The notes: generated by a model not told the origin, from the sequence alone. A DNA stretch of 64,000 bases from Periplaneta americana (GCF_040183065.1 NW_027185566.1:186001-250000), one strand, 5' to 3'; positions 17,488-26,619 are shown, numbered from the stretch's first letter. Numbers and translations are program-made.

Positions 17488-18081
17488 ATGGCAGAAGATG
17501 AAGTAGTAGAACAAGATGTGGTGGTAGCACCAAAGAAAAAATCAAGGTTGATCAGTATTCTTGTTTATGTTGCCATATTCCTTGTGGGTATTATCGTTAT
17601 GGTGATTATTTCTAATGTTGTTTTTAATATTCGTAATACAAAAGTTCACGATGTGGAACAACAAGTTTGGGCTCCAGCTACAGAATCTAAAACTGCCCCT
17701 CTTAAGACATTTGCCATTCCTAGTTTACAAATTAATTTAAATGATCCTACAGGTAATAGTGCTGCTTTTGTTAAAGTTACTATGGCTTTAGCTTACCAAG
17801 AGGTAGGAGCAGATGCCTCTGCTGATAAAGCAGAAGGTGGAGAGCATGGGAGTGGTGAAGTTCTCAGTCCTATGGCGTCAGAATTGGAAAAACGAAATTT
17901 TGAAATACGAGATAAGGTGATTAGCATTGTTTCTGCCAAATCTTATGAAGATTTAGATACTCCTGATAAACAGGTGATGCTCAAACAGGAAATTATTAAT
18001 CAGATCAACTCCATCTTGATCAACGGAGTTGTTCAAGATGTATATATTACAGATTTTAACCTTGTTAGAACAAGGTATTAA
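17488..18081 (+). CDS. fliL: FliL-like flagellar basal body protein, second paralogue
   Basis: The start at 17488 (MAEDEVVEQ) has GGAGG six bases upstream; an in-frame GTG two codons earlier overlaps that site. The 197-residue protein has a charged cytoplasmic start, a membrane helix (about 23-48), and a periplasmic FliL domain ending in IINQINSILINGVVQDVYIT and DFNLVRTRY. It aligns by eye with the first copy over the C-terminal 120 residues (SAELEERKLQITDIFRVML against ASELEKRNFEIRDKVISIV). This is the copy directly before fliM and is the better match to canonical FliL. Confidence 0.9.
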   Translation: MAEDEVVEQDVVVAPKKKSRLISILVYVAIFLVGIIVMVIISNVVFNIRNTKVHDVEQQVWAPATESKTAPLKTFAIPSLQINLNDPTGNSAAFVKVTMALAYQEVGADASADKAEGGEHGSGEVLSPMASELEKRNFEIRDKVISIVSAKSYEDLDTPDKQVMLKQEIINQINSILINGVVQDVYITDFNLVRTRY

Positions 18082-18092
18082 GAGAGAAGTTT

Positions 18093-19136
18093 ATGAATGA
18101 TGCTCTTTCACAGGATGATATAGATAAACTTTTAAATCCTAACAGTACGAGTACTGACGAAGGTAAAATAGAGGAAACATCTGCTAATAAAAAGATGGGT
18201 ACTACTAAAAAATACCATAGAATTAAAGTTTATGATTTTAAAAGACCAGATAAATTCTCTAAGGATCAGTTAAGAACAATACAGATGATTCACGAGACAT
18301 TTGCACGTTTAATGACAACTTCTCTATCGGGTCAGTTAAGACTTTTAGTACAGGTCCACATTGTTGCCGTAGAACAGCTGACTTATGAAGAATTTGTCAG
18401 ATCTATTACCAACCCTTCCACTATGGCCATTATCAATATGGATCCCCTAAAAGGAAGTGCTATTTTTGAGATTGACCCATCTGTAACATTCATTATTATT
18501 GATCGTATGTTTGGAGGCACTGGGCAACCGCTTCGTGTAAATCGTGAGTTAACAGATATTGAAACCACAGCCATAGAAACCATCATATTGAGGAGTTTGA
18601 ACAACCTTCGTGAGGCTTGGTCTAATGTTGTGGATTTACGACCTCGTTTAGGTAATATAGAAACTAATCCGCAATTTGCTCAAGTTGTGCCACCCAGTGA
18701 GATGGTTGTTCTTATTACTTTTGAAATTAAGATAGGAGAATATGAAGGATCTATGAACCTTTGTATTCCATATTTAACTATTGAACCTATTATCAACAAG
18801 TTGAGTGCTCAATTTTGGTATTCTAGTGTTAACAGAGGAATTTCAGAGAAGAATTATAAACTTCTAAAAAATAACCTCTTAGATACAGAAACGCGTGCTT
18901 TTGCAGAAATTGGAGAAACCAATATTACTGTGGATGATGCTATGAATTTAGAACCTGGGGATGTCATTAGACTCCCTGGTCATAAAATCAACAAAGAAAT
19001 CCTTTTGAAAATTGGGAAAAAGCCGAAATTTAAAGTAGTACCTGGTTTGTCTGGAAACAAATTGGCTGTCCAGATTGTGGATACATATGAAAAAATACCT
19101 ACGATAGATGATATTATAGGGAAAGGAGACTTATAG
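18093..19136 (+). CDS. fliM: Flagellar switch protein FliM
   Basis: The 347-residue switch protein receives CheY-phosphate and sets rotation direction. The N-terminal CheY-binding peptide is present (LSQDDIDKLL, residues 5-14). It is followed after a linker by the CheC-like middle domain (about 50-240, with DFKRPDKFSKDQLRTIQMIHE) and a C-terminal SpoA domain (about 265-340, with LEPGDVIRLPGHKINKEILL). It lies 11 bases after fliL and its TAG overlaps the GTG start of fliY. Confidence 0.97.
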   Translation: MNDALSQDDIDKLLNPNSTSTDEGKIEETSANKKMGTTKKYHRIKVYDFKRPDKFSKDQLRTIQMIHETFARLMTTSLSGQLRLLVQVHIVAVEQLTYEEFVRSITNPSTMAIINMDPLKGSAIFEIDPSVTFIIIDRMFGGTGQPLRVNRELTDIETTAIETIILRSLNNLREAWSNVVDLRPRLGNIETNPQFAQVVPPSEMVVLITFEIKIGEYEGSMNLCIPYLTIEPIINKLSAQFWYSSVNRGISEKNYKLLKNNLLDTETRAFAEIGETNITVDDAMNLEPGDVIRLPGHKINKEILLKIGKKPKFKVVPGLSGNKLAVQIVDTYEKIPTIDDIIGKGDL

Positions 19137-20107
19137 TGGGTGAGCAATTATCTCAAAGTGAAATGGACGCATTAATGCAAGACGATAAATCTTTAGGTCT
19201 CTATGGAGAACTCCCCGCTAAAGAAGTTATGGGTATTTTCTTGCGAGAAGTACCACCTATTTTAAAAGAAGCGTTGGCGAAATTCTCAAGAATTCGAGTA
19301 GGGATTAGTGGTTTCAATGTTGTTGTAAAAACTAAAGAAGAACTTGCTAAAGTTGTAGACGGCAAAGTTATTGCGTTTTCTCAACAGATTAAGGATTCTC
19401 GATTTCCTGGAGAAATTATTTTTTTGACTAGGGATACTAATGCTTTTAAAATTTCTAAAACGTTTTTAGAATTTCAAGAATTAGAAATGAATTCTCGTGC
19501 TGTTAAAGATTTAGAAAGAGCTTTTGCTCGATTGACAGATGAATTTTTCTCTCATATTGAAGAAGATTACGGAAAAACGATACCGTTGGATGTGATGAAA
19601 TCTCAAGAAATTACGGATATTAATGGACTGATTACTACAGAAGGGCAGTTTATTGAAATATTTTTCAATATGATTTTGGGGAGCGTGAGTTGTCCTGTTT
19701 ATTTTATTATGCCCTATATTTTTGGAAGTTCTCTCTCCAAACTTTTGGAGCAAGAACCGGTAGGGACTCAAATGACACAAACAGCTCGTCCAATTCAGTT
19801 TTCTGTTTTGGATGGGATTGAAAATTTAGGCGATGAATATAATAAAATAGATATGCTTTTAGATGTTTCTATGCAACTTACAGCAGAACTTGGACATACC
19901 CGTATAAAAATACGAGATATTCTTAGACTAGGTGAGGGATCTATTATTGAACTTCAAAAGTTGGCAGGGGAGCCGATTGATGTACTTGTTAATGGCAAGG
20001 TAATTGCCAAGGGTGAAGTTGTTGTTATTGATGAGTATTTTGGTGTAAGAATTACCGAAATCGATTCATCTAAAGATATTATGAATACGATGCGGGTTGG
20101 TTCTTAA
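19136..20107 (+). CDS. fliY: Flagellar switch protein FliY/FliN
   Basis: The 323-residue protein is longer than plain FliN (about 140). It carries a CheC-like N-terminal and middle region plus a C-terminal SpoA domain (about 235-315), with LDVSMQLTAELGHTRIKIRD, then ILRLGEGSIIELQKLAGEPI and VNGKVIAKGEVVVID. A second CheY-binding-like peptide, LSQSEMDALM, occupies residues 5-14. The start is GTG at 19136, overlapping the fliM stop, with GGAG just upstream. Its stop overlaps the ftsY start (TAATG). Confidence 0.95.
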   Translation: MGEQLSQSEMDALMQDDKSLGLYGELPAKEVMGIFLREVPPILKEALAKFSRIRVGISGFNVVVKTKEELAKVVDGKVIAFSQQIKDSRFPGEIIFLTRDTNAFKISKTFLEFQELEMNSRAVKDLERAFARLTDEFFSHIEEDYGKTIPLDVMKSQEITDINGLITTEGQFIEIFFNMILGSVSCPVYFIMPYIFGSSLSKLLEQEPVGTQMTQTARPIQFSVLDGIENLGDEYNKIDMLLDVSMQLTAELGHTRIKIRDILRLGEGSIIELQKLAGEPIDVLVNGKVIAKGEVVVIDEYFGVRITEIDSSKDIMNTMRVGS

Positions 20108-21018
20108 TGTTTTTTTTGGGGCGATTATTCAAGAAAAAGAAAAAATCTCATCAACTTTTGGAGATTCCAACTGAAAAAAAGAGCAGTTGGAATCTCAAGA
20201 AATTATTTGCTTCTCCATCAACAGATCTGTTTTCTTCTTTAGAAGAGATACTGTTGACATCTGATGTCAGTGTGAAGACAACTACGACTATTTTATCTCA
20301 TATCCAAAAGAAAATACAATTAAGCAAGGCAGATACTCCCTTAGTTGTTTTAGATAATTATCTGAATGAGCTAGTATTGGAACAATATTTAAGTCTGGAT
20401 CCAGATCAGTTGAATATTTTATTCATTTTTGGTGTTAATGGGGTGGGTAAAACCACCAGTGTAGCTAAATTAGCCCATCATTTAAAACAGCAAGGAGAAG
20501 ATATTCTTCTTACAGCGGCGGATACATATCGAGCCGCGGCTGTAGAACAACTAAAAACCTGGGCAAGCCAAGTGGAAGTACCTATTGTTTTTCATGATGG
20601 CAAAAGTAAACCTGCTGCTGTTGTTTATGATGCTTTAGACAGTGCATTGGCTAAAAAAAGATCTGTATTACTGATAGACACTGCGGGGCGTTTCCATAAT
20701 AGAGAAGATTTACTAGCAGAACTCAACAAACTTCAACGAATTATTAAGGAGAAAGCCCCTTATGCTAAAGTCCAAAACCTTTTGGTGTTAGACAGCACTA
20801 CTGGGCAAAATGCTTTAGAGCAAGCAAAAACTTTCCACGATACGGTAGGGATTGATGGAGTGATTTTATCTAAATGGGATTCCTCCGGTAAAGGTGGTAT
20901 TGTACTTTCTCTCAGCTCAGAACTTGCTCTACCAGTTTTTTTTGTGGGGGTGGGAGAAAAAATGGTGGATATTCAACCTTTTAATAAAAAACAGTTTATT
21001 CAATCTCTTTTGAATTGA
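20107..21018 (+). CDS. ftsY: Signal recognition particle receptor FtsY
   Basis: The 303-residue GTPase docks SRP-ribosome complexes at the membrane. G1 is GVNGVGKTT (109-117), DTAADTYRAAA-type G2 reads TAADTYRAAAVEQL, G3 is DTAGR (191-195), and the G4 slot reads SKWD (255-258) where most FtsY have TKLD. The closing helix region GVGEKMVDIQPFN is typical. The acidic A domain is missing; a short basic N-terminus (KKKKKS) replaces it. It overlaps the fliY stop and is probably translationally coupled to the flagellar operon. Confidence 0.93.
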   Translation: MFFLGRLFKKKKKSHQLLEIPTEKKSSWNLKKLFASPSTDLFSSLEEILLTSDVSVKTTTTILSHIQKKIQLSKADTPLVVLDNYLNELVLEQYLSLDPDQLNILFIFGVNGVGKTTSVAKLAHHLKQQGEDILLTAADTYRAAAVEQLKTWASQVEVPIVFHDGKSKPAAVVYDALDSALAKKRSVLLIDTAGRFHNREDLLAELNKLQRIIKEKAPYAKVQNLLVLDSTTGQNALEQAKTFHDTVGIDGVILSKWDSSGKGGIVLSLSSELALPVFFVGVGEKMVDIQPFNKKQFIQSLLN

Positions 21019-21053
21019 GTCTATTGATGAGTTTTATGTTTTTGGGATAAAAA

Positions 21054-23009
21054 TTAAATAAATCTTAGTTGTAGATTTAACTTAAAAAATAACTTTCCAT
21101 TAATGTCTATTATTTTTCCAAATAGATGACGAGTGGAAGAAGGGGTATCCAATTTTATATGGTCTAGTAGAAAATCTTTTAAAATATCTAATTTTATTAT
21201 ATGAAAACCAACAATTTCACCATCTTTTTTAATTACTATAGTACCATTAGATTGAAGAGTTCCATCCCATTTTTTGCCTGCAAACATGCCTAGTAAGATA
21301 CCAACTAATAATTGTTTTATTTTAGCATTAATCATTGTTTGGTCATCAATTTTATAGGAATTAATAAAGGTTTGTTTAGTAAAAATACTACTTACTATTT
21401 CTTTTAGATTAGAAATTCTATGTTTGTAGTGAAATAGGAGACATTCTCCGATAATTTCTGGCATATAAATATCTATCATTTTTAAATTATATTGCATAGT
21501 ATCTTTTTCTGCTTTATCAAAAATAAGATGCCCACCGTACTCATAAATTTTAGAAATTCTATCTTTAATTTTTTCTTTACTATTAATAGCATTGATTTCT
21601 TCTACTTTATTTTTATCTAATCCTTCAATATGAAATAAAAAATTTGTGTTAGATGAAGCATTTAGCAAAGTTGCTGTACTCCCTATATATGACTTAATGC
21701 CAAAACCATCATTATATTTTTCAATATTATTATATTTAAATGAAATCAGTATATCAGATTTTTGTAAGCTATTTCCAGATTTAATAAAGCTTAAACCAAG
21801 TTTGTGTCGGATAGTGTTGAATTCAGGTATATTAAAAGAACTACCTGAAGCATTAGCAATACTATTAAAGATACTGGATAATGTACTTTCATTGTAAATA
21901 GAAGAAATATCTAAAATTGATTCTGAACCTTCTTTTTTATTGATGATTTTAACAAAACTATTTTTATTGTCTATAACAAAATCTAAATTGCAATTTTCTG
22001 TTGTTAACTTAAGTATTTCTAGTTTATCATTTTGTTTTTGTAATTTTTTGTCTGCCAAGTGAATACATTTATCATGCAATAATTTTACAAAAACAAATAG
22101 CTCACTCCATTCTCCTTTATTTTTCATTAATACCTCTTTATAATTTTCTAGATTTTTTAAATATGTAACTACCTCTTTAGCAACGCTGTACACAACATTT
22201 ATAGCAACACTATTTCCTAGCTGTTTCATAGCCTTTACTTCAGAGACTGGGAAGTAAAAATTATCTGGAAAACCTTGCATTTTTTTTGCTTCTTTAGAAG
22301 TCACTCTTTGGATAGTATTATCAACGTGATAAAATTCCCAATTTCTACGGTCATTTATAGTCGAACCACGGCCACCTACACGTAGAGTAAATCCAACTTT
22401 TCTAAGACAATGTCCATTAAAAATATCGGACATAGTTAGTTGAAGAGGAATTCTATCTGGGAACATAAAGGTTTTTAACACATCATTTTTAAATCCAACA
22501 ATAAAGACTCGTGGTCTCAACTGCGGTAATCCATATTCTGAGGCTTTCAAAACTTTCCAGTAAAAAGAATACCCTAGTTCGTCTTGTAAGATACTTCTGA
22601 TGGTAGAAAATGTTTTTCCTTGATTGTGATTGATGAGACCTTGTACATTCTCTAGAATATATGCTTTAGGTGATTTTTTTTTTATAATTTCGGCAATATT
22701 AAAAAATAAATTCCCTCTTTCATTACTAGCTGTATCTTCAAAACCTTTTTTTAGTCCTGCTTGAGAAAAAGGTTGACATGGGAATCCAGCACACAAAATA
22801 TCAAAATCTGGGATTTCTTCAGGCATAATATTTTTAATATCTTCATTAAAGAAATTTGGAAAAATTTGAGGAGAAATTTCTTCAAAATTATGTTGGTATG
22901 TTTGTCTAGCATCTTTGTCAATTTCGGATGCAAAAACACATTCCAATCCTATTTGATGTAAAGCTATATGAAAACCACCTATACCTGCAAATAAATCAAT
23001 AAATTTCAT
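21054..23009 (-). CDS. Fused C5-cytosine DNA methyltransferase and HpaII-type restriction endonuclease
   Basis: The 651-residue chain joins both halves of a type II system. Residues 1-290 are a C5 methyltransferase: DLFAGIGG (5-12), catalytic PCQPFSQAG (77-85), ENV (120-122), QLRPR (163-167), a recognition region containing RVGGRGS and DRRNW (210-224) as in CCGG methylases, and KQLGNSVA (262-269). Residues 295-651 match the HpaII endonuclease family: MKNKGEWSE, SDILISFK (418-425), GFGIKSYIGSTATLLNAS, AGKKWDG, and the ending FFKLNLQLRF. Predicted target is CCGG. An internal ATG at residue 295 has its own ribosome site. The gene is AT-rich, lies between housekeeping genes ftsY and htpG, and is probably acquired. 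Confidence 0.9.
   Translation of the reverse strand: MKFIDLFAGIGGFHIALHQIGLECVFASEIDKDARQTYQHNFEEISPQIFPNFFNEDIKNIMPEEIPDFDILCAGFPCQPFSQAGLKKGFEDTASNERGNLFFNIAEIIKKKSPKAYILENVQGLINHNQGKTFSTIRSILQDELGYSFYWKVLKASEYGLPQLRPRVFIVGFKNDVLKTFMFPDRIPLQLTMSDIFNGHCLRKVGFTLRVGGRGSTINDRRNWEFYHVDNTIQRVTSKEAKKMQGFPDNFYFPVSEVKAMKQLGNSVAINVVYSVAKEVVTYLKNLENYKEVLMKNKGEWSELFVFVKLLHDKCIHLADKKLQKQNDKLEILKLTTENCNLDFVIDNKNSFVKIINKKEGSESILDISSIYNESTLSSIFNSIANASGSSFNIPEFNTIRHKLGLSFIKSGNSLQKSDILISFKYNNIEKYNDGFGIKSYIGSTATLLNASSNTNFLFHIEGLDKNKVEEINAINSKEKIKDRISKIYEYGGHLIFDKAEKDTMQYNLKMIDIYMPEIIGECLLFHYKHRISNLKEIVSSIFTKQTFINSYKIDDQTMINAKIKQLLVGILLGMFAGKKWDGTLQSNGTIVIKKDGEIVGFHIIKLDILKDFLLDHIKLDTPSSTRHLFGKIIDINGKLFFKLNLQLRFI
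22125..22138 (-). promoter_or_regulatory. Internal ribosome site and ATG at the start of the endonuclease half
   Basis: On the minus strand AAGAGG (22133-22138), five spacer bases and an ATG (22125-22127) coincide with residue 295, exactly where the HpaII-like domain begins (MKNKGEWSE). This could yield a free endonuclease in addition to the fusion, or be the relic of two once-separate genes. Confidence 0.5.
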
Positions 23010-23055
23010 AAGCCCAACCTTTTGAAAACTTAGCTAAATATGTATATTGCGATAC

Positions 23056-23089
23056 AACCCCCACCCTCTATCAAAAAAGTGTGGGGGTT
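23056..23089 (-). terminator. Hairpin after htpG, possible terminator
   Basis: A 9 bp GC-rich stem (AACCCCCAC with GTGGGGGTT) and 16-base loop starts 10 bases after the htpG stop. The sequence after it on the minus strand (TGTATCG) lacks a strong T run, so intrinsic termination may be incomplete. Confidence 0.45.
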
Positions 23090-23098
23090 TAGAGTAAT

Positions 23099-24913
23099 CT
23101 ACTTAAGATACTGAATCGTTCTTGTAATAAATTCTTTCTGTCTTTCTGGTGTTAAAGCTCCTGTGTCTAACAAAGCTAGATCCACAATTTGTTCCGCTAG
23201 ATTTTTGGCTTCTTGTTGCTGACCTTCTTTAGCTAAGGTAAACACTTTTTGGGTAAGAGGGTTATTGTTATTGAGAATAATTGTTTTTCCCAAGAGCCCT
23301 TGATACATCTGTGCCATATCTTGTCCCATCATAGAAGACATTTCACTCCAGCGTCTCATTTGTTCGTTAGCTACTACAACAGCTGGAATATTTATGTTGT
23401 CTAAAGATTTTATTTCTATTTCTGCTTTATCGTCCACTAAAAGTTCTTTAAAAGACTTGGACATCTGTTCTTTTTCTTCTGTCGAAAGAGCATCTTGGTT
23501 ACCAAATAAAGTTTCATTGAGTTCTGAGTCTACTCGAGCAAACTGAATTTGAGAATCTTTTTGTTCTAAAAAGGAATAAAAATGTCCATCAAAAGGAGAT
23601 TCCATAACTAAGTAGGGGATATTTTTTTCTTCTAAAGCTTGAGTATAAGAAGAAAAGCCCTGAGAACGATCCGTGTAAAAAATAATAGTCTTATTATCTT
23701 TTTTAGGAAGATGAGAATTTTGTAAAAATTCTGGCATAGTAATCCATTCTTTTTTATATGTTTCAAATAATATGTAATCTTTAATTTTGTCGTAGAAATG
23801 ATCACTTTTCATGACCCCAAACTTCATAAATGGAGCGATATCTGCCCAAATTTCTATCATTTTATTTCTGTCATCTTTAAAAATTTGGATGACCTTGTCT
23901 ATAAATTTATTTTCGATGTGGGTTGCCAGTTTATGAATTCTTGGGTCTCCCTGAAGTTGACTTCTAGAAACGTTGAGAGGGATGTCATTGCTTTCAATGA
24001 CTCCTAACAAGGGAGATAAGAATTCAGGTACAATTTCTTTCAGTCCTTCGCCCACAAAAACATCTTTTACAAAAAGTTTTACATTACCTTCTTGTGGCTC
24101 CATTCCTTTTGTAGAACGAGGGAAGTAAAAAATCCCATTAACTTCAAATGGAAATTCTGTTTTAATATGAAAGGATAAAACAGGTTCCGCAATACGATTA
24201 GGAAACAAAGATTGATAAAGTGTTTTATAATCTTCATCGGTAATTTCGTTAGAAGATTTTCGCCAAGTAGCTGTGTGCTGTTTTAATGGTTGAGAATCTA
24301 CAAAAATAGGAGTTGGTAAAAAACTGGAGTATTTTTCTAAAGTTGTTTCTACTGTTTTGGCATTTAAAAAACTTTCGCTTTCCTTGTCCAAGTGTAGTAT
24401 CACTTCTGTTCCAATATCTGTCTTATTGCTCTCATCCATTTCATAAGTATGGGTTCCTTCGGATTTCCAATAAACAGCTTTCGCATTATCTTGATAAGAC
24501 AAAGAGCGGATTTCTACCATATTAGAAACCATAAAAGCGGAATAAAAGCCTAAGCCAAAAAAACCGATAATATCCTGAGAATCTTGGTTTTTTTCATATT
24601 TGCTCACAAAATCTTGTGCTCCTGAAAAAGCCACTTGACTAATATATTTCTCTACTTCTTCTGCGGTGAGTCCAATTCCGTTATCTTTAATAGTCAATGT
24701 TTTATTGGCAGGGTCCAATAGTATGTCAATTTGGTAGTTTGAATGCGATTTTGTATATTCTCCAATATTGGAGAGATATTTCAGTTTTGTAATAGCATCA
24801 TGAGCATTACTCACCAATTCTCTTAAAAAAATATCGTGTTCTGAATAGAGCCACTTTTTTATTATGGGAAGAATGTTTTCCGTATGGATTCCAATAGTTC
24901 CTTCTTTCTTCAT
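23099..24913 (-). CDS. htpG: Molecular chaperone HtpG (Hsp90)
   Basis: The 604-residue bacterial Hsp90 is complete. The N-terminal ATPase domain shows LRELVSNAHDAITKLKYL, the Bergerat motifs KDNGIGLTAEEV and GFFGLGFYSAFMV, and the usual Thr in GTEVILHL. The middle domain has GIFYFPRSTKGMEP and SNDIPLNVSRSQLQ. The C-terminal dimerisation part is somewhat divergent but ends normally. No CIRCE or other heat-shock operator is evident in the 75 bases upstream. The ATG follows an AGGAGGT site. Confidence 0.97.
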   Translation of the reverse strand: MKKEGTIGIHTENILPIIKKWLYSEHDIFLRELVSNAHDAITKLKYLSNIGEYTKSHSNYQIDILLDPANKTLTIKDNGIGLTAEEVEKYISQVAFSGAQDFVSKYEKNQDSQDIIGFFGLGFYSAFMVSNMVEIRSLSYQDNAKAVYWKSEGTHTYEMDESNKTDIGTEVILHLDKESESFLNAKTVETTLEKYSSFLPTPIFVDSQPLKQHTATWRKSSNEITDEDYKTLYQSLFPNRIAEPVLSFHIKTEFPFEVNGIFYFPRSTKGMEPQEGNVKLFVKDVFVGEGLKEIVPEFLSPLLGVIESNDIPLNVSRSQLQGDPRIHKLATHIENKFIDKVIQIFKDDRNKMIEIWADIAPFMKFGVMKSDHFYDKIKDYILFETYKKEWITMPEFLQNSHLPKKDNKTIIFYTDRSQGFSSYTQALEEKNIPYLVMESPFDGHFYSFLEQKDSQIQFARVDSELNETLFGNQDALSTEEKEQMSKSFKELLVDDKAEIEIKSLDNINIPAVVVANEQMRRWSEMSSMMGQDMAQMYQGLLGKTIILNNNNPLTQKVFTLAKEGQQQEAKNLAEQIVDLALLDTGALTPERQKEFITRTIQYLK

Positions 24914-24988
24914 AAAGACCTCCTTAACAAGTTTAAAATAAACCGAATAAATTTAACTTCTAGATCCAAAAAAATGAAAGAAAATTTT

Positions 24989-26548
24989 TTAGTTTCTTTG
25001 GTAATCTACTTGAAACCAATCTGGTTTAACTCTAGGTCGGAGCTGAGAGCTAAAGATACTGCGGGAATAATCGATGATTGTTTTACCTTTTTTATTGGTA
25101 AATCCACCAATATCCATTACGCTATGCCAAATAACCTCGTGAGTGAGTTGATTTTGGAAATACTTTGAATTTTTTACAAGAGAACTATATTTTTCTGGAT
25201 AGGTATTTTTAAAACTAGTATTTGTGTAAATAAAAAATGGAACCATACGATTTTCAATACTTTTAGTACTATGACCGATATATTGATCTCCACTTCCATC
25301 AAAAAGATCTTCCCCATGATCGGAAGTATAAATATATACAGTTGGGACATTAGAATGTTCTATTTCTTTAATAACTTGAGATATTGTAAGATCTAAAAAA
25401 CGGATAGTATTGTCATAGCTATTTACAGATTTTTCTACACCGCACTCTTTAAAATCTTCCACAATTCTTCCATTACAAGTGGGACTAAAAGGTTGAAAAT
25501 CCTTAGGAATTGTTTGATATGGTAGATGTGAACCATAGGAATTTAATATTAGAAATTCTCTAGGAGTTTTTGTGGTTAAACTGTGATAGGCTTTGTAAAT
25601 ATTTTGCTCAAAAAATTGTATTTTTTTTGATGTTTGACTATCCTGTACAACATTATAAACACTTAATTCGTCATTTTCTCCTGTCATCAAAGTTTTATAC
25701 CCCACTTGTCCAAAATAAAAAGGGAGCGTTTTTTGCTGTACACTGTCAAAATCATCTGTACAGTCTATGGGAGTATTCAAATAAATCCAAGAAGCTAGAG
25801 TAAAAGATTGACAAGACTTGGTAATACCAAAATTAATAATGGGGTGATTTTTAAGATGAGGTGTTGTATTTCTTGCATAGCCGTTGATACTTAGGTGATC
25901 TGCTCGTACTGTTTCGCCTATATGGAGTATCAGGTGGAGAGGTTTATTTTTGTATTGCAGTTGGTTTATGTAGTCTGTTCTGTGGCTAGTGGGGTTCATA
26001 AATATCCTTGATCTATGAAAAAGAACATAGGGGATAGATACTAAAGAACGGCTCGTAGCGTAGGTTGTTAATGTGACATAGAACAAAGGAAGGAGGATAG
26101 TAAATCCTAATAAGAGAGTAAATTGCCAAAATTTAGAAAGTGGATGCAAACGAGCAGGTGTCTTTTTCCAAAGTAAAACTAATAAAAAAATGAGAACGAC
26201 GATACTAACGATGAGTTTTACGTCTAAATAGAAAAGGATTTCTTTAGCTGATGCTTGTCTGAGTAACATCCAAGTCATAGAAGGATGTACAGGATAGTGT
26301 TGGAATCCAAAAAAATCTAAAGCAATAAAAGAGATAAAAATTACCAAAGACATAAAAGCTTTAAAAATTGTAGTGGAAACAAAAAATAGACAATAAGATA
26401 AGATATAGATAAAAAAGATTCCTAAAAGTCCAGTAGACCAAGTGAAATTATCTCTATAAATCTTGTCCAAGATAATAATAAAAACCAGAATACTAGCATA
26501 CATCCATACTGTTTTCTTAGAAGCTAAGTTTTTTATTAAACGAGCCAT
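24989..26548 (-). CDS. EptA-like phosphoethanolamine transferase (alkaline phosphatase superfamily)
   Basis: The 519-residue protein has five N-terminal membrane helices (roughly 13-30, 38-57, 61-82, 107-127, 140-160) and a large periplasmic domain. Catalytic features match the EptA/OpgE family: HIGETVRADHLSINGYARNT (metal Glu at 212), a Thr at 250 in CQSFTLAS where the phosphorylated Thr belongs, and SDHGEDL with a later GHS. These enzymes move phosphoethanolamine from a phospholipid to a surface glycolipid or glycan. The acceptor in this organism is unknown. It lies upstream of htpG on the same strand. Confidence 0.85.
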   Translation of the reverse strand: MARLIKNLASKKTVWMYASILVFIIILDKIYRDNFTWSTGLLGIFFIYILSYCLFFVSTTIFKAFMSLVIFISFIALDFFGFQHYPVHPSMTWMLLRQASAKEILFYLDVKLIVSIVVLIFLLVLLWKKTPARLHPLSKFWQFTLLLGFTILLPLFYVTLTTYATSRSLVSIPYVLFHRSRIFMNPTSHRTDYINQLQYKNKPLHLILHIGETVRADHLSINGYARNTTPHLKNHPIINFGITKSCQSFTLASWIYLNTPIDCTDDFDSVQQKTLPFYFGQVGYKTLMTGENDELSVYNVVQDSQTSKKIQFFEQNIYKAYHSLTTKTPREFLILNSYGSHLPYQTIPKDFQPFSPTCNGRIVEDFKECGVEKSVNSYDNTIRFLDLTISQVIKEIEHSNVPTVYIYTSDHGEDLFDGSGDQYIGHSTKSIENRMVPFFIYTNTSFKNTYPEKYSSLVKNSKYFQNQLTHEVIWHSVMDIGGFTNKKGKTIIDYSRSIFSSQLRPRVKPDWFQVDYQRN

Positions 26549-26590
26549 ACGCTTTACTCACCACCCCATTAAAAGAACCTCTATTAATAT

Positions 26591-26619
26591 TTGATTTTTC
26601 CTGTAAAATATGATATATT
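26591..26619 (+). promoter_or_regulatory. Candidate promoter of the rpsB operon
   Basis: TTGATT (26591-26596) and TATATT (26614-26619) are 17 bases apart, about 75 bases before the rpsB start, in the gap after the divergent EptA-like gene. The AT-rich context makes chance matches likely. Confidence 0.35.

Noticed and set aside
21019-21053. Attachment site or terminal repeats flanking the restriction-modification gene
   Set aside because: No matching direct or inverted repeats were seen between this gap and 23010-23098; transfer is suggested only by gene type and AT-rich content.
24914-24988. CIRCE-type heat-shock operator before htpG
   Set aside because: No TTAGCACTC / GAGTGCTAA inverted repeat present.
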